A program made the position numbers and the translations under genes. Below are positions 46,348-55,900 of a DNA stretch of 64,000 bases, piece by piece. This DNA is from a candidate division CSSED10-310 bacterium. GTDB lineage: Bacteria > CSSED10-310. The stretch is taken from contig JAFGEQ010000019.1 of the NCBI GenBank assembly GCA_016931515.1, positions 62,001 through 126,000 of the forward strand, in the 5' to 3' direction. How positions within the stretch are numbered: position 1 is the stretch's first letter; each line of letters starts with the position of its first letter. The notes beneath the pieces were generated by a model that was given only the letters and a program-made list of their open reading frames with translations, did not search any database and had not been told where the DNA came from.

Positions 46348-47370
46348 TCACTCCTTAAGACCTGTCATTGCCTGACTTTGCACGAATCGTTTCTGCACAA
46401 AAAAGTAGCCGATGACCAGGGGCACTATTGAAAACGTGGATGCGGCCATCAGCAATCCCCATTCGGTACCGGCATCTGAAAGGAAATAGGCCAATCCGAC
46501 CTGGAGGACGCGCAGATGAGTAGAATTGGTTACGATCAGGGGCCAGATAAACGCGTTCCAGGAACCGAGAAAACTGAAGATGCCGAGAGTCAGAAAGGGT
46601 GGGAGCGACAATGGGACGAGAACGCGGAAATAGAACCCCATATGGGAGCAGCCGTCGACGGTTGCCGCGTCGTGGAGGTCACGGGGCAGAGTGAGGAAAA
46701 ACTGGCGGAAGAAGAAAACAGAATAAACGCTTGCTGTGAAGGGAACGATCAGAGCGAGGTACGTATCCAGCCAGTGCAGTTTCGCGAGAATGACGTAATT
46801 GGGTACGAGGAGTGCTTGTTGCGGGAGCATCATGGTTCCGAGGAGGAAGATAAATATGGCGTTTTTGAATGGGAATCGAAAGAAAGCAAATGCGTATGCA
46901 GCCAGGGAGGAGAAAAAAAGCTGGCATAGAACCGAAACCGATGCGACAAAGATCGTATTGAGGAAATATCGCCCGAAAGGTTGAGCATTCCAGGCGTCAG
47001 GATAATTTTGCCAGTGAAAGGACATGGGGCGGACCGGTTTTTGCTTCGTCAGTGGGAGAACAACCGATTCGTCAGGATTAGCCGGATCGATGAATTCAGC
47101 CATTCCCTCATTTAGAGATCGAAGCAGCACCATTTCTTTCTGTTCGTTATTGAAACTGACCTCGTACAGTGGACGTTCAACACCATCGATCAGAGTAGTT
47201 TTCTGATCCCGGGGGATCATTTCGATCGAATCGCTGAGAATGCTTTCATTCCCCTTAAGGCTGGTGGAGATCATCCATAGAAAGGGGAACAGCATGATTA
47301 TGGAGCCGAAAATCAGCATGACATGGATGATCGTTTTGGAGATTCTGTTTTCCCATTTTAAACTTGCCAT
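46348..47370 (-). CDS. ABC sugar transporter permease (UgpE/MalG-like)
   Basis: The 340-residue permease has six predicted membrane helices and the cytoplasmic EAA loop HDAATVDGCSHMGFYFRVLVPLSLP, which contacts the ATPase. An insertion of about 70 residues follows the first helix (about 40-110, EMIPRDQKTTLIDG to PLTKQKP), making it longer than the usual 275-residue MalG proteins; similar long loops are known in some carbohydrate permeases. RBS AGGTGAG precedes ATG. It sits 14 nt after the UgpA-like gene. Confidence 0.92.
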   Translation of the reverse strand: MASLKWENRISKTIIHVMLIFGSIIMLFPFLWMISTSLKGNESILSDSIEMIPRDQKTTLIDGVERPLYEVSFNNEQKEMVLLRSLNEGMAEFIDPANPDESVVLPLTKQKPVRPMSFHWQNYPDAWNAQPFGRYFLNTIFVASVSVLCQLFFSSLAAYAFAFFRFPFKNAIFIFLLGTMMLPQQALLVPNYVILAKLHWLDTYLALIVPFTASVYSVFFFRQFFLTLPRDLHDAATVDGCSHMGFYFRVLVPLSLPPFLTLGIFSFLGSWNAFIWPLIVTNSTHLRVLQVGLAYFLSDAGTEWGLLMAASTFSIVPLVIGYFFVQKRFVQSQAMTGLKE

Positions 47371-47384
47371 GACTCACCTATGAA

Positions 47385-48293
47385 TTATTGATAATGAACG
47401 CGCTTTTCGACCACCAGTTTCTGAATCAAGGTCAGAGAAAATATCATGATGAACAACTCGAAGGCGATAGCTGCAGCATATCCAAAATGAAAATCTCCGA
47501 ATCCGATTTTATATAAGTAGAACACGACTGTCGTCGTCGAATTCATCGGTCCTCCCCCCGGTGTCATCATGTAAATCTGAGCGAATACCTGGAATGAACC
47601 AATGATACTCATAACGAAAATAAAGAAGGTCACTGGTGACAGCAGCGGCCAAGTAATATGCCGGAACTGGCTCCATCGGCCAGCTCCATCCACCGTCGCA
47701 GCTTCATAGAGATGTACGGGAATATTCTTCAGTCCGGTTAAAAATATGATTACGTTATACCCCAGACCTTTCCAGACACTCATCACTACAATGGACAGCA
47801 TTGCCCACTTGGGATCCAGGAGCCATCGCTGAGGTGCAATTCCGATCAATGACAGTAATTTATTCAACAGACCGAAATTCGGATGATAAATCAGTTTCCA
47901 TACAATGCTGACAGCATTGATGGATGTAATTACAGGTATGAAGTAAATCACGCGATAAATGTCGATGCCTTTTATTTTGTTGTTCAGCAGAATGGCGATT
48001 GTCAGCGCGGAAATGATGCTCATGGGAACCGAAAGGATCGTGTAATACAAGGTATTCCACAGGCTTTTCCAGAACAGGGGGTCATATGCCAGAATTTTGA
48101 AATTTTTCAGTGCGACATAACGGGCCTGAGAGATTAAATCCCAGTTAAACAGTGACAGAGCGAACGAATAAAAAATAGGTAGTACATGAAACGAAGTAAT
48201 GACGAGAAGGGTCGGCAGGAGCAGGAGGTAGGCGAAGTATTGACGATCAGATTTGAATTTCCTTCGTCTTGCTTTCAGGTTGGTTGAGTTCAT
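47385..48293 (-). CDS. ABC sugar transporter permease (UgpA/MalF-like)
   Basis: The 302-residue permease has six membrane helices and the EAA loop YEAATVDGAGRWSQFRHITWPLLSP. The N-terminal YFAYLLLLPTLLVITSFHVLPIFYSFALSLFNWD is typical of the MalF/UgpA branch. It overlaps the upstream secreted protein gene by ATGA. Together with the UgpE-like permease and binding protein it forms an importer lacking its own nucleotide-binding subunit, which must come from elsewhere (an MsmK/UgpC-type shared ATPase). Confidence 0.93.
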   Translation of the reverse strand: MNSTNLKARRRKFKSDRQYFAYLLLLPTLLVITSFHVLPIFYSFALSLFNWDLISQARYVALKNFKILAYDPLFWKSLWNTLYYTILSVPMSIISALTIAILLNNKIKGIDIYRVIYFIPVITSINAVSIVWKLIYHPNFGLLNKLLSLIGIAPQRWLLDPKWAMLSIVVMSVWKGLGYNVIIFLTGLKNIPVHLYEAATVDGAGRWSQFRHITWPLLSPVTFFIFVMSIIGSFQVFAQIYMMTPGGGPMNSTTTVVFYLYKIGFGDFHFGYAAAIAFELFIMIFSLTLIQKLVVEKRVHYQ

Positions 48294-49978
48294 GATTGTC
48301 CCTTCCGCATGGATGATAATTCCAGAAATCTGATCATAGACAGGTTGAAGAGTCCGGTCCGATGATCCCGTTTGATCGGCTCCATATTCTGATAGTCTGA
48401 GTCGAGAGGATACTGAAAATTGGTGAAAGTATTCGCTCCGAGAATAATGATACAGCCGTTTCCGATTTTTTCGGCAACCGCAACAACGAAGCCGGATTTT
48501 TCGGAAAAAACGCCTGTGGACCGAAATCCGGATTTTTTATTGAGGATTTCGTAGTGCCGGGATTTCGACTGGTTCGAGGAGGATGCGAGAACGCGGATGC
48601 AGCTGGAATCGGAAGGACGGGATCCGGACTGATCGGCCAGTGATGCGCTGCTCCAGAAGACAGCTTTATCTACATTTGAAAACAGGGGAATATCAGGAAA
48701 ATCAGTGATGATCAGGGACCAGGCGGATCCTGTATTTGATGTTTCATCAACAACCTGATCCGGTTGGAAACGAATAGTGGAATGTATTCCGGTCAGAATT
48801 CTGTTGAGCATATCGTGGTTGGAATCGGGATGACGAATACTTGTTCCACAGAGGATAAGCCGACCACCGGTCAGATTGATCCATTCTGACAGTGACCGGA
48901 TATCATCTTCCGAAAGATCGATATCCGGATTTGACAGGATCAGGATATCCCGATCAAAGAGCTCCGAGTAGTCCGAGAAATTTAACAGGACTGGACAATT
49001 GAGGACAGAATGGCATTCATTCCCGAAACGGTCCATTATGCCGGCTTCGTTGTTTCCCCGTGCGGCATCGATGATGATTCGTGTCTGATCTGATAAAGCC
49101 GGTTTATCGTGCAACCGGGTGGGAAAGGGACGATCCCTGTCCGGAATTGGGGATATGATATTACGAGTCAGCCATGCAACCGTCTGAATTCCCAAACGTT
49201 GTTGATCAAACAGCCAGGAATGATATGCACTGTGCCGGTTCTTGGTCTCATCACCGGAACCGTCATCGAATGCCGAGGAATCCCCGATTGCAGCCACCCG
49301 ACCGGCCCCGGCAGAACCACAGACAAAAAACGGGAGTCCGGAGTCATTGGAGTTCAGCAGGATTTGCCAGTTGTCTGCATCCGAATCGATCATAATGGAG
49401 GTTGCAGCCCAGGCTGCCACCTGCCTGACATCCTTCATTATTTGCCGAAAACAGGGTGAGTTTTTTGTGGATTCCGTGGGCACAACTCCTCGAATGGGTG
49501 TTTCAGTAAATGTATCACCCATGAATGATAAACCAAAATCACCCAGGATTTCGTTGAAAATCATGCCGGAATCCCAGCCGTCGAAATTCCTGTCGGACCC
49601 ACCGTGATCTGCGATGGCAAAGAGCGCGCCGCCATCCAATAAAAAGTTCCGAATCGCCTCAATTTCACCGGAAGTGAAGCGAATATTCGGTTCAGGTATA
49701 ACGAGACAATCCATATTGCTGAGAGTATCATTCGTTAATACAGGACATCCGCACTGTGATGCTGCAAAGACTGACGAATCCAGGTATTTCTCTATATCCT
49801 CGGCGAAATCCGAATAGGCATGATCAATCGTCCAGTCGGCATTACCGAACGACTGGCCGTGGAGATCATCAAAAAGAATCCGATGCATTGGACGACCTGC
49901 TGATGTGATGGCAGAAGGAACATTCGAGACACAGCACACCAGGATCACGTAAAATGTCAGATGAGAAAAACGATTCAC
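48290..49978 (-). CDS. Secreted protein with GATase1/DUF4350-like domains
   Basis: The 562-residue protein begins with a signal peptide (about 1-28). The first half has a Rossmann-like GATase1/IFT52-style domain: RILFDDLHGQS, LSNMDCLVIPEPNIRFTSGEIEAIRNFLLDGGALFAIADHGG, and GRVAAIGDSSAFDD. The second half repeats the same fold (SDQTRIIIDAARGNNEAG, LFDRDILILSNPDIDLSEDDIRSLSEWI, GGRLILCGTSI), so it looks like an internal duplication of a ThuA/DUF4350-like module. Catalytic residues are not obvious. Start is GTG 49978 after GGGGA. First gene of the ABC importer operon; probably periplasmic and involved in handling the imported sugar or glycan. Confidence 0.6.
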   Translation of the reverse strand: MNRFSHLTFYVILVCCVSNVPSAITSAGRPMHRILFDDLHGQSFGNADWTIDHAYSDFAEDIEKYLDSSVFAASQCGCPVLTNDTLSNMDCLVIPEPNIRFTSGEIEAIRNFLLDGGALFAIADHGGSDRNFDGWDSGMIFNEILGDFGLSFMGDTFTETPIRGVVPTESTKNSPCFRQIMKDVRQVAAWAATSIMIDSDADNWQILLNSNDSGLPFFVCGSAGAGRVAAIGDSSAFDDGSGDETKNRHSAYHSWLFDQQRLGIQTVAWLTRNIISPIPDRDRPFPTRLHDKPALSDQTRIIIDAARGNNEAGIMDRFGNECHSVLNCPVLLNFSDYSELFDRDILILSNPDIDLSEDDIRSLSEWINLTGGRLILCGTSIRHPDSNHDMLNRILTGIHSTIRFQPDQVVDETSNTGSAWSLIITDFPDIPLFSNVDKAVFWSSASLADQSGSRPSDSSCIRVLASSSNQSKSRHYEILNKKSGFRSTGVFSEKSGFVVAVAEKIGNGCIIILGANTFTNFQYPLDSDYQNMEPIKRDHRTGLFNLSMIRFLELSSMRKGQS

Positions 49979-50005
49979 GGCGATTCCCCGGTTAAAACTC
50001 GTTCA

Positions 50006-50034
50006 CATTGTAAAGACTTGTCGCAAGTCTCTCA
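50006..50034 (-). promoter_or_regulatory. ABC operon promoter with a palindromic operator filling the spacer
   Basis: Minus-strand TTGAGA (50029-50034), 17-nt spacer and TACAAT (50006-50011) precede the GTG start by about 28 nt. The spacer is occupied by the perfect 17-bp palindrome AGACTTGTCGCAAGTCT (50013-50029; 7-bp arms, 3-nt centre). A protein bound there would block RNA polymerase, so repression by a LacI/GntR-like regulator is likely. The regulator gene is not visible. Confidence 0.6.
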
Positions 50035-50059
50035 AGTCAAAGTGGCAGACTGACAGAGG

Positions 50060-51088
50060 TTACCAGATTTCCTGATAGACATCCCGCAGGACTTTTTGAT
50101 CTGTATTCAGATAAACGCGGACCGTACCGATCTCAGTCGGTTCAGCGGACAGATATGACAAATCCCTGAATTCGACGATACAACCGTCAGATACCGAGAT
50201 TTCAACCGGGTATAAATGGCGGATCGTCTCGATCAGATCCAACTGGATCGATTCGACTGCTTTTGCGATTCCCGGAGACAGGCTGTGTTTTCCATACTGC
50301 CAGCGGCGCATGACGCACTGTTTCACGCAATCAGACAGTATCGCTGTCACATAAGTATCGTCTTCGAAAACGAACAACCACCGGTCAGGTCGTGAACGGA
50401 CGGGATACGCATGGGCGATCCCGGCCCGGGATTCGAGTCGTTCGGCAGACATACGGGCGCATTCCCTTAGCAGTGCACAAAATCCAAGATATACGATCGT
50501 AATCATCCATGGCACAATCCCCAACATCGTTCTCCAGGCCGGTGTGAAGAAACCGATAGAAGCAGGCACGATCAATATCCAGGAAACCGGGTTGAAAAAT
50601 CCACCGCGAGCCTGGCAACCGAAGCATGTAAAATAGTGCTTTTCACCGCATTCATGCGACACAGTGCGGGGATTGACTCCAAGAATCAACGGCAGGCAGA
50701 ATCGCTTTGGAGAAAAAGGCCAGAGCAAGGGCAAACCGTTGTTGTGCATGATCCAATCAAGAAAAATATGAGTAGAAACAGACAATAAACTAATGAGGAA
50801 CAAATGGTAGAATCGGGCCGCTTGAAAATCGAACACCTGCACGTACCGAAAAAAGGACCATGAGCAGGATGCTGTTACTGCGGACTGCAGGAACAGGCCC
50901 GTTACGGAATGAGTTGATCCGTGATGGATCTTTAAAAATTTGGCTCCCTCATATTTCCTGGCGTAAAAGTCGAAATCAGGCAGAATCGCCGCTCCCAGAG
51001 CGGTCACTGTAGCAGCGGGTTCGGGACAAAATGCTGCGCTTGCGTGTCCGATCAAGGCACCCGCCATAAGATGAGTCAGCGGATCCAT
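50060..51088 (-). CDS. YbcI/YdjM-type (DUF457) membrane-bound metal-dependent hydrolase
   Basis: The 342-residue protein has the DUF457 signature: MDPLTHLMAGALIG, AAILPDFDF, KFLKIHHGSTHS (metal-binding His and the HxGxTHS motif), then STHIFLDWIMHNNGLPLLWPFSPKRF. Several membrane helices span about 90-210. An inserted Cys-rich segment (HECGEKHYFTCFGCQ) may bind zinc. The last 130 residues are a soluble domain. Related proteins hydrolyse membrane lipids or are induced by SOS. ATG 51088 follows GGAGGA; the frame opens at 51103. Confidence 0.87.
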   Translation of the reverse strand: MDPLTHLMAGALIGHASAAFCPEPAATVTALGAAILPDFDFYARKYEGAKFLKIHHGSTHSVTGLFLQSAVTASCSWSFFRYVQVFDFQAARFYHLFLISLLSVSTHIFLDWIMHNNGLPLLWPFSPKRFCLPLILGVNPRTVSHECGEKHYFTCFGCQARGGFFNPVSWILIVPASIGFFTPAWRTMLGIVPWMITIVYLGFCALLRECARMSAERLESRAGIAHAYPVRSRPDRWLFVFEDDTYVTAILSDCVKQCVMRRWQYGKHSLSPGIAKAVESIQLDLIETIRHLYPVEISVSDGCIVEFRDLSYLSAEPTEIGTVRVYLNTDQKVLRDVYQEIW

Positions 51089-51170
51089 GAATTCCTCCGT
51101 CAAAATTAAAGAATTACCTCAACTCCCAGTCACCCGGCATCGCTATCTGAAAACCTGAACCGGTCGAGCT

Positions 51171-51198
51171 AACATACCGCATTTACCATGAATGACAA
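51171..51198 (-). promoter_or_regulatory. Candidate promoter of the YbcI-like gene
   Basis: Minus-strand TTGTCA (51193-51198), 16-nt spacer, TATGTT (51171-51176), about 80 nt before the ATG. It lies in the 135-nt gap after the cluster's last alkaline-phosphatase-fold gene. An ATCTC/GAGAT hairpin close to that gene's stop lacks a T-run. Confidence 0.42.
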
Positions 51199-51223
51199 GG
51201 AACGGCAACAGTTTGATCTCCAT

Positions 51224-52957
51224 TCAGAGATAACCCAGCCGCTTTAATCTGGCTGCAATGGTCGCGGCTTCTGCCTGTGAGTATTCGATCTGTTTTGGAA
51301 GGAGAGGATTCCCGGGTTTTTTTTGATTGGCCAGTTGTTGAGCCACTGGATCATCAAACAGGTCAATGCCGTCAGGCATCCATGAGGATGTATCCAAACC
51401 AAGCAGTGCAAGAACGGTTACACCGATATCGACAATTGAGGGCTCCGGACTTGTCGTTCGTCTGCTGCGGTTGGAGATGACGACGCCGTGTGGACGGTGA
51501 GAGCCGTTCATCGACCCACCCTTATATCCAATCCGACCCGAGGCCGGAAGGATCTCAATCGGCGAACCGCTGCAGCCGGGGTTCCAGATGGAATAGCTGT
51601 AGTTATCTTCCAGGTTCAGTTCGAGAACGAGATCCGGGAGACATTCTACGGCCGAACCGTGGTAGATATCCTCCCGTCTGTGAACGGCTGACAGAATGCA
51701 ATTCCCGGTATCCGGGTGCCTGTAATTGTTCAGAGACGCTTGAATTGCTTGTAACAATGACTCCCGTTCAGGAGCGCTAAATGATCGGCCGAGAGGAAAA
51801 CGAGAATCATGTAACCAGATCGAAGGAAAATAATTGAGTTCATCGGAAAAAGCCAGACAATGGTTTAAATCGGCACCGGAAAGGCGATTCCGGCTTTCCA
51901 TCGATTCAACGATGTTTCGGGGTCCGTACCTGAAAAGCCATTGACCCAGGCGTGCCGGTAAGTGCCTGGCCATTCGCCGAGTCCAGTTGGTATTAAGTCG
52001 GGATTCCGTGAGATTATCTACTTTGCCGGAGCGAGCCACCCATGGTTTTTCCCTGTATCTGAAGAAACCATTTTGTTCCAGAATTCTATTCAGGCTGATC
52101 AGGCTGTTACCTGATCCACCACTGCCATGGTCGGATACGACCAGCACATGCGCATTCGGCTTCGCTTCCCGGATCAGTCTGCCGACAGCTGAATCCAGCA
52201 TCCGGTAAACCTCCAGAAGAAAACCGGAATGCTCTCCCGAAAACTCAGCGTGACGCGGAGACCTTTCGTCAAAAGCCGCCCAGAAATGGTGAGCCGCAGT
52301 GTCGGATTCTGAAAAGACAATACTGAAAAGGTCCCAGTTCTCCTTTTTTATCAGGTATTCGGCGAGAGCTGTCCGACTTGCGATCGTATTACGGATTGCC
52401 GTTTCAGCTTTTTTATGCCAGCCTGGACCGATATGGAGTTCCTGAATACCCGCAAGTGTGTAAGCGGATCCGTTATGTCTCAGTTCCTTCCATATCGATG
52501 GCGGATAGCAGAAGGAACGATCAGCATCGTAGGCGAGTGGGGAGTCAAAACCGGATAGCATGATTCCGTTCACAGGCTCCGGTGGATACGTTGTCGGAAA
52601 TCCCATCGCCACGACTCGTTTGCCTGCTGCACTCAGCCTGGAAAAAATTGTCGGCTGCAATCGATGTGTGCTGTTGATATAGTTGACTGAGTAACTGCCC
52701 GGTGAACGGACAGCGAAGTCGATGATACCGTGGCGACCCGGGTTAACACCTGTCAGCATGGACGACCAGGCTGGATAGGTGAAAGCAGGAATCGTACTGC
52801 TTAAAGGGGCAAAAAAACCTTGATTGGAAAGTGATTTCAGAACCGGCAGACAGCCGTCGTCCATCCATTGCTGAGCAAGGACGGGATCGAAACCGTCCAG
52901 ACCTATCAGTAAAACCTGTTGCATCGGTACCGAATCCGTCGGGATATTCCACTCCAT
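51224..52957 (-). CDS. Alkaline phosphatase superfamily (type I phosphodiesterase-like) enzyme with LGYL tail
   Basis: The 577-residue protein has a nucleotide pyrophosphatase/phosphodiesterase-type fold: metal ligand D21 in VLLIGLDGFDP, nucleophile T60 in PAFTYPAWSSMLTG, PTTYPPEPVNGIMLSGFDSP, FSESDTAAHHFW, and VVSDHGSGG. The substrate-side motif TYPPEPVNG is shared with the other cluster members. No membrane segment or signal peptide is visible, so cytoplasmic or peripherally attached. The final residues IAARLKRLGYL form the cluster's tail. Start ATG 52957 lacks a clear ribosome site; M12 at 52924 is an alternative. Confidence 0.87.
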   Translation of the reverse strand: MEWNIPTDSVPMQQVLLIGLDGFDPVLAQQWMDDGCLPVLKSLSNQGFFAPLSSTIPAFTYPAWSSMLTGVNPGRHGIIDFAVRSPGSYSVNYINSTHRLQPTIFSRLSAAGKRVVAMGFPTTYPPEPVNGIMLSGFDSPLAYDADRSFCYPPSIWKELRHNGSAYTLAGIQELHIGPGWHKKAETAIRNTIASRTALAEYLIKKENWDLFSIVFSESDTAAHHFWAAFDERSPRHAEFSGEHSGFLLEVYRMLDSAVGRLIREAKPNAHVLVVSDHGSGGSGNSLISLNRILEQNGFFRYREKPWVARSGKVDNLTESRLNTNWTRRMARHLPARLGQWLFRYGPRNIVESMESRNRLSGADLNHCLAFSDELNYFPSIWLHDSRFPLGRSFSAPERESLLQAIQASLNNYRHPDTGNCILSAVHRREDIYHGSAVECLPDLVLELNLEDNYSYSIWNPGCSGSPIEILPASGRIGYKGGSMNGSHRPHGVVISNRSRRTTSPEPSIVDIGVTVLALLGLDTSSWMPDGIDLFDDPVAQQLANQKKPGNPLLPKQIEYSQAEAATIAARLKRLGYL

Positions 52958-52982
52958 TCGCGAGACAATCGGCTGAGAATCC

Positions 52983-55900
52983 TTACTGGATGTATCCCAA
53001 TTCCCTCATTTTACTCAGTTCATCATCACTCAATTGTTTCTCCTGGCGACGAACTTCACCTGTTCCGGCGGTTATCTCCGCTTCTGCTGAACCCTTCATC
53101 ATCGCCTGGAGGCGTTCGTCTTCATGATACGCACGGTCATCCAGTTCCAGAGGATCTATGTCCAGTCTGAACAACTCTTTTTGCGGTAAACCCCTCGGAT
53201 TACCGGAATTGGCTTGAATAATTTTCCATGGTCCTTCGATATAGGCTTTGAGAACGTTGCCCTCATGGTCTTCTTCAGCAAAAACAGAGATATCTCTATC
53301 ACTATCTTGACCGGGAGCGCACAGATTGCGCCCAAGGTGCATGGATTCCGGTGCCGGTATTTTTGCCAATCCAAGGATCGTTGGAGCTATATCAATTTGC
53401 CGCGCATTGTCCAGACGGACTGTTGACGGGAGGAATGCAGCTTCTTTGCGGTCAGGCCGGATAATCAATGGAACATGAATCACTTCCTGATATAATGTCA
53501 AACCATGCCACCATCCACCATGGTCATAAAACTCCTCCCCGTGATCCGCTGTCAGCACGATGATCGTGTTATCCCACAGTCCATTCTTCCGTAGAAGCTC
53601 AAACAACTTACCGATCCATTCGTCCAGATAGTTGATTTCCTCCTGGTAAGCCAGACGCATCTCTGGTGCGAGGGAGGGATCCGGATTCGGCATATTTACT
53701 CTTGCGTAGCCAATCCCGTTGAACGGATGGCGGAAAAAAGGATCATGCGGTTCCATGAAGTGAAGGAAAAGGAAAAATCGGCTGCTTCGCCCGTGCCGGT
53801 CGAGAAACTCCTGCACATGGCGAGTCACGACAGATGCCTCCTGGTAGTAGTGTTGCGGATACTTGGATTTTGAGATAAACCCTTCGCGAATTTTCCGAAG
53901 GATAGAATAGTAGGTTAATCTGCTGGAGAATTCATCGGCAGAAAAGAAGTAATCCGGTGACAAGTAAAGGAATTCATTAAATCCCTGATCGAAGTTAAAT
54001 CCCGAGGTGATATTGATATTATTGGGGAATCCGACGGTATAGTAACCGGCGTCCTGCAGCACTTCTGGCAGAGTGATCACATCATCGGGAAGGATATCCG
54101 GTTTCAAATATGTTTTATGGCCTGACGGGTAGAGAGCTGTCAGGATCGTTGCGACAGCCGGTTTCGTCCAGCTCGATTGGGAGTAGGCGGAGTGAAACCG
54201 GATACCGTTTTCCGCCAGGCTGTCAATCACCGGCGTTCTGGTAGTACGAGATCCGTAACAGCCTACATGATCGGCTCTCAATGCATCACAAACAATGAGC
54301 ACAATATTCGGTTTGTCTGCCACTGCTTCAGGGATGCCCGTCGGGCCTTTGGGATGTGCCGGCGATGATGACAGTCCAGGGGCGGCGAAATGGTAGAGAA
54401 GACCGGCTCCCAGCAAAAACCCGCTCCAGATGAGCGGCCGCTTGGCCCACAGGTCTTTCCGGCGTTTCTCCGTTTGACCCCAGCTCATCCCGGCTACAAA
54501 TACGAGTCCGGAGATTATAAGCAGAATGAGGAGCACCGGTTTGGGGACTCCCTGTTCCTTAAACATGTCCCGGTTCAGCAGGAATCTGCCGAGTATAAGG
54601 ATATTGACGGCCAACCAACTCGAGAAAGCTGTTGCAAAGGTCCGAACACTTCCCTTGATTCGTCCGAATGCGAGGGCAATGATTCCGGTCAGGGCTCCGA
54701 ATCCCAGTCCGAAGAGCAAACCGATTATTCCATATAGTAACATTCCGTATAGGAACAGGTTTTGCCCGGCACCTTTTACGACACCTGTCCAAGCTGATTC
54801 TGTGAGACCCAGGATCACTCCGGCAAAAATACCTCCGGCAGCTCCGGACCAGATTCGAGTAAAAAATGCCTGCTTCATCCAGCCTTTTTTCCGAGGTTCA
54901 CTCGAAAGAGGTCTTAACTCTTCGAGTCCGTAGTCATCAGAACTCAACAGAGACTCCAGATCGGCAGGCTTGTTATCGAGATAGAGAAAAGATGGTTTAT
55001 AGCTTTTCTTCCGTACCCACCAGAAAATTGCTCCCAGTAGCGTCAATGCTTCCGCGGCCCAAAAACCGAGCGCTGCTGATACGATAGATTCCGCGGGTCC
55101 GAGTTGATTTCTCAGCAGGTAATACTGAGCGATTTCGCGGATGCCTTCACCTGCGATGGTGATCGGTGTGATAACTGTTGCAAAAATCTGGATTGACGAG
55201 GCGAATGTGACCTGCCAGAACCGGGCATGCGTCGCACCGATTGCGAGGGCAGTGTAGAAATACATGGCTGCAGTGAGAAAATGAACCAGAAAACTCATGA
55301 ATGACGCACTCAACAACAGCATTTTATGGTCTCGATACGCAGCTGCAGCCCGGTTGACACGATTGATGAATCCATGAATCCTGTTCTTGCCTGGGATCGG
55401 GAGATGGACAATCAACCATTGGATAATTGCCGGGTAAAAAAGCAACAGGAAAAAAGCGGCGATAACTCCGCTTGCGATGGGTACAGTCATCAGAGTGATA
55501 CTGCCTGCTTTTTTGCCAAGGATACTCCGACCGAATGGGAGTGCGACAAGGAAAGTTATAAAAAGACCGACAATGCCGAGTGTTTTTTCAATGATCGTTG
55601 CAGCGGTACATTCTACTGTTCGTCTGCTGAATCGTGATGCATCATAGAGTTTATACCCATCAAGCCCAATTGTGGAGGGAAGAAAAGTGCCCAGAAAACG
55701 TCCGATGAGGAAGCTGCCGAACAGGTGGCGGAAGGGGAAACGGATACCCTGCCCCTGCAGCAGCAGATGCCACCGACCCATTGAGCACAGAATGCCAATG
55801 AACTTCACAAAAGCCGCGAGACATACAAACATCCAGAATGTCCGGGCTTTGATGTTAGGAAGAAAATTCATGATTGCTTCGAATGTGCTCTCTGTTTCCA

